In this document: one piece after another, positions 24,379-36,634 of the stretch
How positions within the stretch are numbered: position 1 is the first letter of the stretch
Layout of the letters: every line of letters begins with the position of its first letter
Origin: an uncultured Prevotella sp.
Lineage (GTDB): Bacteria > Bacteroidota > Bacteroidia > Bacteroidales > Bacteroidaceae
Length of the DNA: 52,944 nt
Assembly (NCBI GenBank): GCA_900318625.1
Contig: ONLG01000021.1
Span: forward strand, 1-52,944
Direction: 5' to 3'
Translations under genes and position numbers: made by a program
The notes under the pieces: generated by a model
Told to the model about the DNA's origin: nothing
The model's database searches: none
What the model saw: the letters and a program-made list of their open reading frames with translations, nothing else

Positions 24379-24399
24379 ATCTGTTGTCTAATTTGTCGG

Positions 24400-24430
24400 C
24401 AAAGGTATTACAAATGCTCTAAATGGCAAA
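24400..24430 (-). promoter_or_regulatory. Consensus promoter for the outer membrane barrel/PagL-like pair
   Basis: On the minus strand TTTG (24427-24430), exactly 19 bases, TACCTTTG (24400-24407). The start codon lies 22 bases downstream, at 24378. Confidence 0.8.
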
Positions 24431-24632
24431 AACTTTTCACATTTTTCCCGTTCTTGACGTTCGTCAAAGTGTTTGATGTTCGTCAACAAATAGAGGAAAA
24501 AAGGCATATTTCGGGCTGAAGATTTCTCTGCGACGGTTTTTGCCCATACCTTTGCAGCGCATTTAGGACGAGCGAGTCCGATGCTAAGGATAACAAAACC
24601 GTATTATTTAATTAAAAAGAAAGGTTAAGATT

Positions 24633-24722
24633 ATGACTACAATGATTTTTAGTTTGGCCGTTGTTGCTGCCAGTGTAGCACAGGCTATCAGGGTTGAACA
24701 CCAGATTGAAGAGAACAAATAG
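24633..24722 (+). CDS. 29-residue membrane peptide
   Basis: A small open frame with one hydrophobic segment (MIFSLAVVAASVAQAI) followed by a charged tail (RVEHQIEENK). It is preceded by AAAGGTTAAG 8 bases upstream, and TACCTTTG about 75 bases upstream could be its -7 element. It ends just before a strong bidirectional terminator, so the stretch 24.55-24.80 kb looks like a stand-alone gene. No family is recognised. The alternative is a transcribed noncoding RNA. Confidence 0.5.
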   Translation: MTTMIFSLAVVAASVAQAIRVEHQIEENK

Positions 24723-24764
24723 ATTAAAATGTCAGGCACTTTGCTGCCTACAGGTAATAAAAAA

Positions 24765-24795
24765 GAAGGCGCAGGACTCATGGTCTTGCGCCTTC
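24765..24795. terminator. Bidirectional intrinsic terminator
   Basis: GAAGGCGCA (24765-24773) pairs with TGCGCCTTC (24787-24795). CTCTTTTT follows on the plus strand and TTTTTTATTACC on the minus strand. It serves the small peptide gene and the glucokinase remnant. Confidence 0.85.
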
Positions 24796-24802
24796 GCTCT
24801 TT

Positions 24803-25631
24803 TTAGTTGGCTGCCGTAGCGGCAGGCTCTCCTTCTTTCACTTCCCATCCTATGGCCGAAGCACCGAGCACTGCTGCGCTGGCTCCGTCGAGCGAGCTGA
24901 TGAGGAACTTGGCCTTGTCGCGGAAGATAGGCATCACGTGCTCGTTGTAGCTGCGCTTGATGGGCTCCATGATGAGGTCGCCGGCCTTTGCCATGCCGCC
25001 GAAGAACACGAAAGCCTCTGGCGAACAGAATGTTGCGAAGTCGGCACAAGCCTCTCCGAGCATATGGCCGGTGAAGTCGTAGACGTCCTTGGCAAGCTTG
25101 TCGCCCTTGCCTGCGGCTATCGACACGTCGAGAGAGGTGATCTTCTCGGGATCCATATCGCGGAGCAGCGAAGGCTCGTCGCTCTTCTGGAGCATCTCGC
25201 GGGCAGTGCGGGCAACGCCGGTTGCAGAGCAGTAAGCCTCAAGACAGCCGTAGCGACCGCAGCCACACGAGCGACCGTCGGTGCGGCGCATGGTGACGTG
25301 GCCAAGCTCGCCGGCAAATCCGTCGGAGCCATAGACCAGCTGACCGTTGATTACGATTCCCGAACCAACACCGGTGCCCAGCGTAAGCATGATGAAGTTC
25401 TTCATACCGCGAGCCACTCCGTAGGTCATCTCGCCGATGGCAGCGGCATTAGCGTCGTTGGTGATAGCCACGGGGATGCCCAGTTTCTCAGAGAACATAT
25501 CTCCCAGGGGGACAATGGTGTCCTTGGCCCATATCAGTGATCTCGCCACGTGTGTCAACGATACCGAAAACGGAGTTAGTACCTCCTAAGTCTAAGCCTA
25601 TTACGTAAGGCTTTGTCAGTTGTTCTTCCAT
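24803..25631 (-). pseudogene. ROK-family glucokinase with internal deletion and frameshift
   Basis: The true start is the ATG at 25631 (MEEQLTKPYVIGLDLGGTNS), the normal ROK N-terminus with its ATP loop. After VDTRGEI the frame shifts, and the rest (IWAKDTIVPLGDMFSEKLG onward, 251-residue frame) resumes in another frame. Compared with Bacteroidales glucokinases, about 55-60 residues between the N-terminal strand and the 'NLPWKG' region are missing, around 25540-25560. The remaining body keeps the catalytic TNDANAAAIGEM, LTLGTGVGSGIV and the zinc motif CGCGRYGCLEAYC. A deletion of a length not divisible by three explains both defects, so no functional enzyme is expected unless this is an assembly error. 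A -7 element TACCTTTG lies at 25721-25728. Confidence 0.8.
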
Positions 25632-25886
25632 GATATGATTGTTTTTAGTTAATGATAACGAGTAATGCTTTCATCGTAAGCCCTCGGCAGGCACGCTTGC
25701 CATTGGTTGAAGGCTTTTCGCAAAGGTAAGAAATAGTGGTCATTTGTTGAGTTTTATTAGCTTGAATAGTCTCTTTTTTAATTTTATTTAACCGTTACAG
25801 CGTGGCTGTAAGGGCCATTATGGTATGTTTATGTCATTTTCTTTCATTGCGGAAGTATGACTGTGGGGCGGAAATTCCTAAATATA

Positions 25887-25918
25887 TTTGGCTTTTCTCA
25901 TGTTAAATAGTACCTTTG
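25887..25918 (+). promoter_or_regulatory. Promoter of the LysE-like gene
   Basis: TTTG (25887-25890), 20 bases, TACCTTTG (25911-25918). The preferred ATG at 25928 is only 10 bases beyond the -7 box, so the message would be leaderless or nearly so. The rest of the 297-base divergent gap holds the glucokinase -7 element and nothing else recognised. Confidence 0.65.
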
Positions 25919-25927
25919 CAACGCATT

Positions 25928-26589
25928 ATGAACTTGCCTTTACCGTTTCAGATTGACATCCTGGACTGCATGATAAAGGGCATCCTGATAGGTGTCATTG
26001 CATCGGCTCCCATGGGGCCCGTGGGCATACTGTGTGTGCAGCGGACTCTGAACAAGGGTCGCTGGTATGGATTAGTTACCGGTATCGGTGCAGCAGCAAG
26101 CGACATAATCTATGCTTTGATAACTGGCTTGGGCATGAGCTTCGTTATGGACTTCATTAACAATGCCCAAAACAAGTTCTATCTGCAAATTCTGGGAAGC
26201 AGCCTGCTGCTCTTGTTCGGTGTGTTCTGCTTCAAGTCCGACCCAATGAAGAACGCTCACAAAAGCTCGAACAAGAAAGGCACCCTGTGGCAGAACGCCC
26301 TGACAGCTTTCTTCGTCACGCTGGGTTTCTTTTCATGGCAACCTATGCTCAGTTTGCCTTCGTCATACCCGACCATCCATTCGAAATGACCATCGGCTAT
26401 CTCAGCATTGTGCTTGGAGCGCTGCTCTGGTGGTTCGGACTGACGTGGCTTGTAGACAAGATACGAGGCAAGTTTGATACCAACGGCGTTATTATAATAA
26501 ATAAGGTGATAGGCTCTCTGGTGATTGTCTTCTCGATTGTAGCACTCATAGGAACGGTGTTCAACCTCTATCACCTGCCCGAATTCTGA
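25928..26589 (+). pseudogene. LysE/RhtB-family transporter with frameshift
   Basis: The first frame gives the N-terminal half with the family's GVIASAPMGPVGILCVQRTL and three membrane segments, then leaves frame near 26325 (VTLGFFSW). The second frame resumes as FLFMATYAQFAFVIPDHPFE and runs to 26589 with two more membrane segments. The usual 'SNPLI'-like residues after VTL are missing, so a short deletion of a length not divisible by three probably occurred near 26320-26330. The intact family exports amino acids or other small molecules. This is the second broken gene within 1 kb, so check for assembly error. The start at 25928 (MNLPLPFQI) is preferred over the TTG at 25916, which lies in the promoter. 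Confidence 0.75.
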
Positions 26590-26599
26590 CATTGAAGAT

Positions 26600-27154
26600 A
26601 TGTTTATTTCCCAACAACTTCGACAAAAGTCAATAGCCGAGTACCTGCTTTATATGTGGCAGGTGGAGGATATCATACGTGCATACGACTGTTCGCTGAC
26701 TCGCATCAAGCGCGAATACATCGAACAGTTTGGCTACACGCCTGAGCAGAAGGCCGAACTCGTAGACTGGTACGGCAATCTGGTGCGTATGATGAACAGC
26801 GAGGGCTGCCGCACGAGCGGACACTTGCAGATAAACAACATCGTATTGCAGCAACTTGAGGAGCTGCACGGGGCATTGCTGCAATCGGCTAAGTTCCCTT
26901 TCTACAGTTCGGAGTACTACCGAGTGCTGCCTTTCGTGGTGGAACTGCGCCACCGAGGAGCCGACAAACAGGAGCACGAGATACAAACCTGCTTCAATGC
27001 GCTCTACGGAACGATGATGCTGCGCCTGCAGAAGAAACCCGTCACGCCTGAGACTGAACACGCGATACGTGAGATAACGACCCTCATAGGTATGCTCTCG
27101 GATTACTACAAAGCGGACAAGGCTGGTGAGCTTGCCCTAATGGATAACGAATAA
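26600..27154 (+). CDS. DUF4924 family protein
   Basis: 184 residues, soluble, helical, without a signal peptide. Segments such as SIAEYLLYMWQVEDIIRAYD and IREITTLIGMLSDYYK match the Bacteroidales family DUF4924 as I remember it; its function is unknown. It follows the LysE remnant by 10 bases. Its last codons (LMDNE, stop at 27152-27154) lie in TAATGGATAA-type repeats that edge the next insertion. Confidence 0.75.
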   Translation: MFISQQLRQKSIAEYLLYMWQVEDIIRAYDCSLTRIKREYIEQFGYTPEQKAELVDWYGNLVRMMNSEGCRTSGHLQINNIVLQQLEELHGALLQSAKFPFYSSEYYRVLPFVVELRHRGADKQEHEIQTCFNALYGTMMLRLQKKPVTPETEHAIREITTLIGMLSDYYKADKAGELALMDNE

Positions 27155-27157
27155 TGT

Positions 27158-27606
27158 ATAATGGATAAAGCGAAATTCCCATAAAATATTATATAATTAA
27201 ACTTGGAAATGGCGGAAAATAATATTTTAGCAGACAAGTCAATGGCTTTTTCGATAAGGATGGTGCATTGTTATGAATACTTAAAAGAAGAAAAACGGGA
27301 ATTTATTATGTCCAAACAATTATTTAGAAGTGCTACCAGTGTAGGTGCAAATATCCATGAAGGGCTACAGGCACAAAGTAAACCAGACTTTATAAGCAAA
27401 CTTAGCATATCCCTAAAGGAAGCGAGCGAAGCATCGTATTGGTTGACATTATTGCATAAAACGGCATATTTTGATGATGACTTATATAATTCTTTGAAAG
27501 GCGATATAGACGAAATAATAAGGCTTTTGATTGCTTCGATAAAGACATCGAAGAAGATCTTACCTAAGTTCCATATTTTTTCAGTAATTAAATTATTATC
27601 CATTAT
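27158..27606. repeat. Inverted repeats flanking the four-helix-bundle ORF
   Basis: ATAATGGATAA at 27158-27168 is the exact inverse of 27596-27606 (11 bp). TAATGGATAA also occurs directly at 27139-27148. AT-rich TAAATTAT stretches lie inside both ends. The layout suggests an inserted cassette of about 450-460 bases between DUF4924 and rfbD. Confidence 0.6.
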
Positions 27607-27739
27607 CCACTATAAATTATCAATTAGCGAAGCGTATGAACATATTGATTACTGGCTGCAACGGCCAGCTGGGCAGCGAGCTGCGTCTGCTCGAGCCCGG
27701 ACACCCCGAACACCAATTCTTCAACACCGATGTGGCTGA
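27209..27739 (+). CDS. Four-helix-bundle protein (23S rRNA intervening-sequence/IVP type)
   Basis: The first ~120 residues (MAENNILADKSMAFSIRMVH, LFRSATSVGANIHEGLQAQS, IRLLIASIKTSKKILPKF) are the family's characteristic helices, including the SATSVGANIxEG signature. These proteins occur inside 23S rRNA intervening sequences and as free ORFs in Bacteroidota; their role is unclear, and relatives (Avd) help diversity-generating retroelements. After residue ~122 the frame leaves the family and runs for 104 bases into rfbD in another frame, so the native stop was probably lost; the tail is unlikely to matter. The flanking inverted repeats suggest that it arrived as a cassette. Confidence 0.7.
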   Translation: MAENNILADKSMAFSIRMVHCYEYLKEEKREFIMSKQLFRSATSVGANIHEGLQAQSKPDFISKLSISLKEASEASYWLTLLHKTAYFDDDLYNSLKGDIDEIIRLLIASIKTSKKILPKFHIFSVIKLLSIIHYKLSISEAYEHIDYWLQRPAGQRAASARARTPRTPILQHRCG

Positions 27740-28499
27740 ACTTGACATCACCGACGGCGAGGCGATAAACCGCTTCGTGACCGACAATGAGATTGATGGC
27801 ATCGTCAACTGTGCCGCCTTCACAGCCGTAGACAAGGCCGAGGAGAGCGTGGCTCTGTGCGAGAAACTCAATGCCGAGGCACCCGAACTGCTGGCAAAGG
27901 CTATTCAGAGCCGTGGCGGATGGCTCATACAGATTTCAACCGACTACGTTTTCGACGGAACAAACCATACACCATACACTCCCGACGAGCCCACTTGCCC
28001 TAACAGTGTCTACGGACGCACCAAGCTCGAAGGCGAGCAACGTGCCACGGCAAGCTGCCAACGCACGATGATTATACGCACGGCATGGCTCTACAGCACG
28101 TTCGGCAACAACTTCGTGAAGACCATGATGCGTCTTGGCCGTGAGCGTAGCGAGCTCGGAGTGATATTCGACCAGGTGGGCACTCCTACCTATGCCCACG
28201 ACCTGGCGCAGGTGATAATGACTGCCATAGGCCAGGGAATAGTGCCGGGAGCCTACCACTTCTCCAACGAAGGTGTCATTTCATGGTACGATTTCACCAA
28301 GGCTATCCACCGTCTGGCCGGCATCGACGGCTGCCACGTTCGTCCGCTCCACACCAGCGAGTATCCCACACCGGCTGCTCGTCCGCACTACAGCGTGCTC
28401 GACAAGACAAAGATAAAGCAGACTTACGGCATAGAGATTCCGTATTGGGAAGAAAGCCTGAGAGTTTGTATTGAAAAGCTAAACAGCCAAGCTCAATAG
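27636..28499 (+). CDS. rfbD: dTDP-4-dehydrorhamnose reductase
   Basis: 287 residues. It makes dTDP-L-rhamnose, the last step of the pathway, for surface polysaccharide. The NAD(P) motif [10 protein letters not shown], the catalytic YGRTKLEGE (Tyr-x3-Lys) and [16 protein letters not shown] are present. rfbA, rfbB and rfbC are not in this window. The start ATG lies inside the run-on of the four-helix-bundle ORF. It is followed by prfC after 2 bases, suggesting cotranscription. Confidence 0.94.
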   Translation: MNILITGCNGQLGSELRLLEPGHPEHQFFNTDVAELDITDGEAINRFVTDNEIDGIVNCAAFTAVDKAEESVALCEKLNAEAPELLAKAIQSRGGWLIQISTDYVFDGTNHTPYTPDEPTCPNSVYGRTKLEGEQRATASCQRTMIIRTAWLYSTFGNNFVKTMMRLGRERSELGVIFDQVGTPTYAHDLAQVIMTAIGQGIVPGAYHFSNEGVISWYDFTKAIHRLAGIDGCHVRPLHTSEYPTPAARPHYSVLDKTKIKQTYGIEIPYWEESLRVCIEKLNSQAQ

Positions 28500-28501
28500 A
28501 G

Positions 28502-30088
28502 ATGAACAAGGAAATAGAAAGAAGACGCACCTTTGCCATCATCAGCCATCCCGATGCGGGTAAGACGACGCTCACCGAGAAGTTCCTGCTCTTCGGCGGA
28601 CAGATTCAGGTGGCCGGAGCTGTGAAGAACAACAAGATACGCAAGACCGCAACAAGCGACTGGATGGACATTGAGAAGCAGCGCGGAATATCGGTCAGCA
28701 CATCGGTGATGGAGTTCGACTACACTCCTGAAGGCTCAGATACGGAGTATAAGGTCAACATTCTCGATACGCCGGGACACCAAGACTTTGCCGAAGACAC
28801 ATATAGAACGCTCACCGCAGTGGATTCTGCCATCATCGTTGTTGATGGAGCCAAAGGCGTTGAGACGCAAACAAGGAAGCTCATGGAGGTTTGCCGTATG
28901 CGGAACACTCCCGTGATAATCTTCATAAACAAGATGGACCGCGAGGGACGAGACCCCTTCGACCTCCTCGACGAGCTGGAAAACGAACTGAAGATACACG
29001 TTAGACCCCTCTCGTGGCCTATCAATCAGGGCGCAAGGTTCAAAGGCGTGTATAACATTTACGAGCAAAAGCTGGACCTTTTCACGCCAAACAAACAGCG
29101 TGTGACGGAGAAAGTGGAGGTAGACATCAACTCCGACGAGCTCGACAAGCAGGTAGGAGAGGCCGATGCCGGACAGTTGCGCGACGACCTGGAGCTTGTA
29201 GACGGAGTCTATCCGCAGTTTGACGTTGAGACCTACCGCAGTGCAGAGGTGGCACCAGTGTTCTTTGGGTCTGCCCTTAACAACTTTGGAGTTCAGGAAC
29301 TGCTCAACTGTTTCGTTGAGATAGCTCCGTCGCCGCGTCCCACCGTGGCCGAAGAACGCACAATCCAGCCCGAAGAGCCAAAGTTTTCCGGCTTCATCTT
29401 CAAGATAACCGCCAACATAGATCCCAACCATCGTTCGTGTATTGCTTTCTGCAAGGTATGCTCTGGCCGCTTCCAGCGCAACCAGCCATATCTCCACGTG
29501 CGTCAGGGCAAGACCCTGCGCTTCTCTTCGCCGACGCAGTTCATGGCTCAGCGCAAGTCTACTATCGAGGAAGCATGGCCCGGAGACATCGTTGGCTTGC
29601 CCGACAATGGCATCTTCAAGATTGGCGACACCCTCACCGAGGGCGAGCAGATACACTTCCGCGGACTGCCGTCGTTCTCACCTGAGATGTTCAAATATAT
29701 CGAAAACGACGACCCAATGAAGGCCAAGCAGTTAGAAAAGGGTATTCAGCAGCTTATGGACGAGGGCGTCGCACAGCTTTTCGTCAACCAGTTCAACGGA
29801 CGGAAGATTATCGGCACCGTGGGCCAGTTGCAGTTCGAGGTCATTCAGTACAGGCTTGAGAATGAGTATAATGCCCGTTGCCGCTGGGAACCCGTCCACT
29901 TGTATAAGGCTTGCTGGATAGAAGCCGACAGCGACGAGCATCTGGAAGCTTTCAAGAAGCGCAAGTATCAGTATATGGCCAAGGACCGCGAGGGACGCGA
30001 CGTGTTCCTTGCCGACTCTGGCTACGTGTTGCAGATGGCTCAACAGGATTTCGAGCACATCCGCTTCCACTTCACAAGTGAGTTCTGA
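28502..30088 (+). CDS. prfC: Peptide chain release factor 3
   Basis: 528 residues. This GTPase recycles RF1/RF2 after termination. The G1 motif [13 protein letters not shown], switch region ([13 protein letters not shown]), LDTPGHQDF and NKMD are intact, and the C-terminal domains ([36 protein letters not shown]) are typical. Its 3' end overlaps the convergent thiD gene by 49 bases. Confidence 0.97.
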   Translation: MNKEIERRRTFAIISHPDAGKTTLTEKFLLFGGQIQVAGAVKNNKIRKTATSDWMDIEKQRGISVSTSVMEFDYTPEGSDTEYKVNILDTPGHQDFAEDTYRTLTAVDSAIIVVDGAKGVETQTRKLMEVCRMRNTPVIIFINKMDREGRDPFDLLDELENELKIHVRPLSWPINQGARFKGVYNIYEQKLDLFTPNKQRVTEKVEVDINSDELDKQVGEADAGQLRDDLELVDGVYPQFDVETYRSAEVAPVFFGSALNNFGVQELLNCFVEIAPSPRPTVAEERTIQPEEPKFSGFIFKITANIDPNHRSCIAFCKVCSGRFQRNQPYLHVRQGKTLRFSSPTQFMAQRKSTIEEAWPGDIVGLPDNGIFKIGDTLTEGEQIHFRGLPSFSPEMFKYIENDDPMKAKQLEKGIQQLMDEGVAQLFVNQFNGRKIIGTVGQLQFEVIQYRLENEYNARCRWEPVHLYKACWIEADSDEHLEAFKKRKYQYMAKDREGRDVFLADSGYVLQMAQQDFEHIRFHFTSEF

Positions 30089-30912
30089 ACTATTCTTTCC
30101 GTCGCGGACGGGTCCAAAGTGAGCAGTGGACCGCTCCCGTGACCGATATTGTGGCTGGTGCTTCGGATGATGGCATCAGCCACAAACTGTTTTGCTGAGG
30201 CCACGGCAGCAGGCAGCGGCATATCGCCCTTTGCCAGCAGTGAAGCAATGGCCGACGATAGAGTGCATCCCGTGCCGTGAAGGTTGCGTGCGTGCAGCCT
30301 TGCCGACGAGAAGACATAACTGCTTCCGTCATTACAGAAGAGGTAATCGGTGGCTGCTTCCTCATTGCTTTCGATGTGCCCGCCCTTTATCAGGAACGCT
30401 GTGCCATAGCGCTCAGCCAGCCATCGGCCAGCCGTGTAGATGTCCTTGTCAGATTTCAAAGTTGTTCCAGCCAGCACTTGAGCCTCATGCAGGTTGGGAG
30501 TGACGAGCGAACAAAGCGGAAACAGATGCTTGCCGACGTAGTCTATGCACTCATCTTGCATCAGCTTATGTCCGCTGGTAGATACCATTATCGGGTCGCA
30601 GACGATTGGCACGTGCCGCAAGGCCACAATCCTGTGCAGCTCAGCCACTATGCTCTCAGCCACTTTGCTGTCTGGTATCATTCCAATCTTTACCGCACTG
30701 ATGTTCAGGTCGTCAGCAACAGCTCTTATCTGCGATGCCACTGACTCCGGCTGAACAGCCGTTACTTTGCTTACGCCCACCGTGTTCTGCACGGTGAGAG
30801 CCGTTATGACCGTTGCGCCATAGCATCCCAGTGCCGTGATTGTCTTCAAGTCCTGCTGTATGCCTGCCCCAGCTGAGGGGTCGCTGCCTGCTATGCTCAA
30901 AACTATTTCCAT
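30040..30912 (-). CDS. thiD: Hydroxymethylpyrimidine (phosphate) kinase
   Basis: 290 residues. It phosphorylates HMP and HMP-P for thiamin synthesis. [43 protein letters not shown] and [16 protein letters not shown] are the ribokinase-fold signatures. The C-terminal ~20 residues ([16 protein letters not shown]) extend past the family end and read antisense to prfC. The start overlaps the ThiE-like gene by 10 bases. It is the last gene of the thi operon. Confidence 0.94.
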   Translation of the reverse strand: MEIVLSIAGSDPSAGAGIQQDLKTITALGCYGATVITALTVQNTVGVSKVTAVQPESVASQIRAVADDLNISAVKIGMIPDSKVAESIVAELHRIVALRHVPIVCDPIMVSTSGHKLMQDECIDYVGKHLFPLCSLVTPNLHEAQVLAGTTLKSDKDIYTAGRWLAERYGTAFLIKGGHIESNEEAATDYLFCNDGSSYVFSSARLHARNLHGTGCTLSSAIASLLAKGDMPLPAAVASAKQFVADAIIRSTSHNIGHGSGPLLTLDPSATERIVQNSLVKWKRMCSKSC

Positions 30913-31439
30913 GCGTCGCCAAGTATCATGGCTCCTCCGAAGCCCATGCGTTTCACTTCATTTATTTTGTCGAATGTCACACCGCCCAGAGCCATTACCC
31001 GTTGGTCGATGATGCCTCGCAGGCGGGCTTCCTCCAGTTCGGCGGCGGAGAAAGCAGCCTTGTAACCTTTCTTTGAGATGCTGTCGAAGATAGGCGACAG
31101 ACTCATATACGCGTATGGCAAGCGCCTGCACCGCTCCAGTTCTGCTATGCTGTGGCACGAAATGCTTACCGCCCCCGGCCATCCAGCCGGTGCCTGCGGG
31201 TTGCGGCGGTTCAGGTGTATGCCGTGCAAGCCATATCTCACAGCCAGATGAAAGTGGTCGTGCAGCGTCAGCCTGTCATAGAGCGATGCAGGCAGTGCCC
31301 TTATCAGTGCTTCGGTTTCGCTGGCAGTGCTTCCCGGCTTGCGTATGTGCACAAGACTGGCTTGGCCGCTCAGCAGAAGCTCCGTGATACGCTCTGCTTC
31401 AGCCGTAAAGAAATCCGGGCGAGTGATAACAATAGTCAT
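30903..31439 (-). CDS. ThiE/TenI-like protein, second copy
   Basis: 178 residues, shorter than true ThiE (~208). It has LVHIRKPGSTASETEALI, GIHLNRRNP, SISCHSIAELERC and ALGGVTFDKINEVKRMGFGG. The operon already encodes a standard ThiE, and the usual ThiE KNDMP-type motif is replaced by LNRRNP, so it may be a TenI-type thiazole tautomerase rather than a second thiamin phosphate synthase; both readings are inference. It overlaps thiH by 4 bases at its start. Confidence 0.85.
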   Translation of the reverse strand: MTIVITRPDFFTAEAERITELLLSGQASLVHIRKPGSTASETEALIRALPASLYDRLTLHDHFHLAVRYGLHGIHLNRRNPQAPAGWPGAVSISCHSIAELERCRRLPYAYMSLSPIFDSISKKGYKAAFSAAELEEARLRGIIDQRVMALGGVTFDKINEVKRMGFGGAMILGDAWK

Positions 31440-32569
31440 ACGGCGCGGTTGATGAAGTCGAAAGCAGCATCCCAGTCTTTCCACACTGGTTCGCGTCCCA
31501 GCTCCCTGAGGCGCCGGTCGATGACTTTGGCCGTGCGTTCGTCGCTCACGGTGAACTGTTCGAGCGCCTGCGGGAACGTGTGGTAGCCTCCCGGATTGAC
31601 GTGGCTTTCTGCCGACATGGTCGTAACGCCCAGCGTACACATATTGTCGCGTATGTAGGCTGGCTCGCGCGTAGAGTATGATATGTCTACGTCGTGGTCG
31701 AAGATGCGCATTGCGAACGTAGCCTGAGCCAGTTCGCGGTCGCTCATCAGGCAGTTGGGCTTGAATCCTTCGTTCTGTGCAGGGCGCATACGTGGGAAGT
31801 TGATGGAGTATTTCGTGCGCCAATAGTGCTTCTGCAGGTAGCGCAGGTGGTAAGCCATCATGGTAACGTCGGTGCGCCATTCTTTCTCCAGCCCAATGAG
31901 CACCCCCATGCCTATGGAATGAACGCCTGCCTGCCCCATACGGTCGAAGCCGTCGCACCGCCACTCGAAGCGGCTCTTCATTCCGCGTGGGTGGTAGAGC
32001 TTGTAATGCTCGCGGTTGTAGGTCTCCTGAAAACAGATAACCCCGTTCAGCCCGTGGTGAGTTAGCTCCTCGTACTCCTCGGCTTTCAAAGGCATTACCT
32101 CAATCTTTATATTCGAGAAATATCTCTTTGCTATGTCGATGGCTTTGCTCAGATATGGCACGCCAGCCCGCGCTGGGTTCTCGCCCGTTACAAGGAGAAT
32201 GTTCTCAAACGGAGCCAGCCGTTTGATGGCTTTGTACTCGTTCTCTATCTGCTCAGGCGTGAGAATGGTTCGCGCCATGGGGTTTTCGCGATGAAACCCG
32301 CAGTAGACGCACGAGTTTGAGCATGAGTTGGTAATATAAAGAGGTATGAACATCGACATGGTGCGCCCGAAACGTTCCTCGGTGTACTTGCGCGACAGGC
32401 GCGCCATAATCTCTAAATATGGTTCGGCGGCTGGCGAGAGCAGTGCCATGAAGTCTTCCACGTCGCAGCGGCGCTTCGACAACGCTCTTCTGACGTCGCT
32501 GTCGGTCTTGGAAGCTATCCTTTCGGTGGTCTGCTCCCAGCTGATGTTTTTCAATTCGTCTGAAAACAT
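31436..32569 (-). CDS. thiH: 2-iminoacetate synthase
   Basis: 377 residues. This radical SAM enzyme cleaves tyrosine to dehydroglycine for thiazole formation, the anaerobic route. The 4Fe-4S motif is CSNSCVYCGF (C-x3-C-x2-C). VTGENPARAG, GLNGVICFQETYN and FPRMRPAQNEGF fit ThiH. It begins 5 bases after thiF. The presence of ThiH rather than ThiO agrees with an anaerobic lifestyle. Confidence 0.96.
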   Translation of the reverse strand: MFSDELKNISWEQTTERIASKTDSDVRRALSKRRCDVEDFMALLSPAAEPYLEIMARLSRKYTEERFGRTMSMFIPLYITNSCSNSCVYCGFHRENPMARTILTPEQIENEYKAIKRLAPFENILLVTGENPARAGVPYLSKAIDIAKRYFSNIKIEVMPLKAEEYEELTHHGLNGVICFQETYNREHYKLYHPRGMKSRFEWRCDGFDRMGQAGVHSIGMGVLIGLEKEWRTDVTMMAYHLRYLQKHYWRTKYSINFPRMRPAQNEGFKPNCLMSDRELAQATFAMRIFDHDVDISYSTREPAYIRDNMCTLGVTTMSAESHVNPGGYHTFPQALEQFTVSDERTAKVIDRRLRELGREPVWKDWDAAFDFINRAV

Positions 32570-32574
32570 GGTTT

Positions 32575-35757
<3,183 letters not shown>

Positions 35758-35769
35758 ATTCTGTTTATG

Positions 35770-36396
35770 CTATTCAGTTTCGATTGTTACTATTTCTTTC
35801 ATCTTCTCTACGGGATTGTCAGCCCGCAGCACAGCTCCGCTCAGGGCTATCCCCGTCACTCCCGTGGCAAGTATCGGCTGAATGTCGTCGGCTTCGATGC
35901 CGCCGATGGCTACGATGGGTATGCAGATGCTTTCGGCCTGCATACGGCTGACGATGTGGCGGTAGCCGTCAAGTCCCAATATGGGCGAGAGTTTCTCCTT
36001 GGTGGTGGTGAAGCGGAACGGGCCGCAGCCCACATAGTCGCCGCCTGCATCGCTGATGGCTTTCACGTCGGCGAAGGTGTTGGCTGTGCCGCCAATGATG
36101 AAGCCGGGGCCGAGCAGCTGGCGCGCCGCGGCTATCGGCATGTCGTTTTTTCCCAGATGCACTCCGTCGGCACGAAGTTCCCTGACAAGCTCCACGCGGT
36201 CGTCGATTATGAAAGTGGCACCTGCCTCACGGCACAGCCGTTGGGCTTCTATGGCTATGGGGCGCACCTTGTCGTCGGTGGCGTTTTTCATGCGAAGCTG
36301 AATCCACCGGCATCCGCCGAGCAGTGCTATACGGACGGAGTCCAGATAGCCGTAGCGCTCGTTGTGGTGCGAAATGAACTGAACTTGATGCTTCAT
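35770..36396 (-). CDS. thiE: Thiamin phosphate synthase
   Basis: 208 residues from the ATG at 36396, which overlaps the thiS stop (ATGA); the open frame upstream is out of family. It joins HMP-PP and thiazole phosphate. IQLRMKN, FIIDDRVELVRELRADGVHLGKNDMP, GGTANTFADVKA and AIGGIEADDIQP are the family's substrate loops. Confidence 0.95.
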   Translation of the reverse strand: MKHQVQFISHHNERYGYLDSVRIALLGGCRWIQLRMKNATDDKVRPIAIEAQRLCREAGATFIIDDRVELVRELRADGVHLGKNDMPIAAARQLLGPGFIIGGTANTFADVKAISDAGGDYVGCGPFRFTTTKEKLSPILGLDGYRHIVSRMQAESICIPIVAIGGIEADDIQPILATGVTGIALSGAVLRADNPVEKMKEIVTIETE

Positions 36397-36590
36397 CCGC
36401 CGCAGGCTGCTTTGATTATCACTATGCTGTCGTTCTCTTGCAGCGTGGTTGCCGCCCATTCGCTGCGCGGTATCATCCTTTGAGCAATGGCTATTGCCAC
36501 GCCTCGCTCTGGCAGGCTCAGCTCTTCTGCCAGTTCTTGGATGCTACGGGCTGAAGTTTCGGTCTTTTTGCCGTTGATTGCTATCTCCAT
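36393..36590 (-). CDS. thiS: Sulfur carrier protein ThiS
   Basis: 65 residues, ubiquitin-like fold, ending in the Gly-Gly needed for adenylation and thiocarboxylation (KAACGG). It is the first gene of the operon, about 100 bases after the riboswitch, and overlaps thiE by 4 bases. Confidence 0.95.
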   Translation of the reverse strand: MEIAINGKKTETSARSIQELAEELSLPERGVAIAIAQRMIPRSEWAATTLQENDSIVIIKAACGG

Positions 36591-36634
36591 GTTGTCTGAT
36601 ATGTGTATTTAGTCAAGTCTGTATAAACGCAAAA

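Noticed and set aside
24803-25558. Intact 251-residue ROK kinase from a TTG start
   Set aside because: The true N-terminus with the ATP loop lies upstream in another frame, so this is the tail of a damaged gene.
30903-31964. 353-residue minus-strand ORF
   Set aside because: Its first half is an out-of-frame reading of thiH; only the last 178 residues, from 31439, are a real ThiE-like protein.
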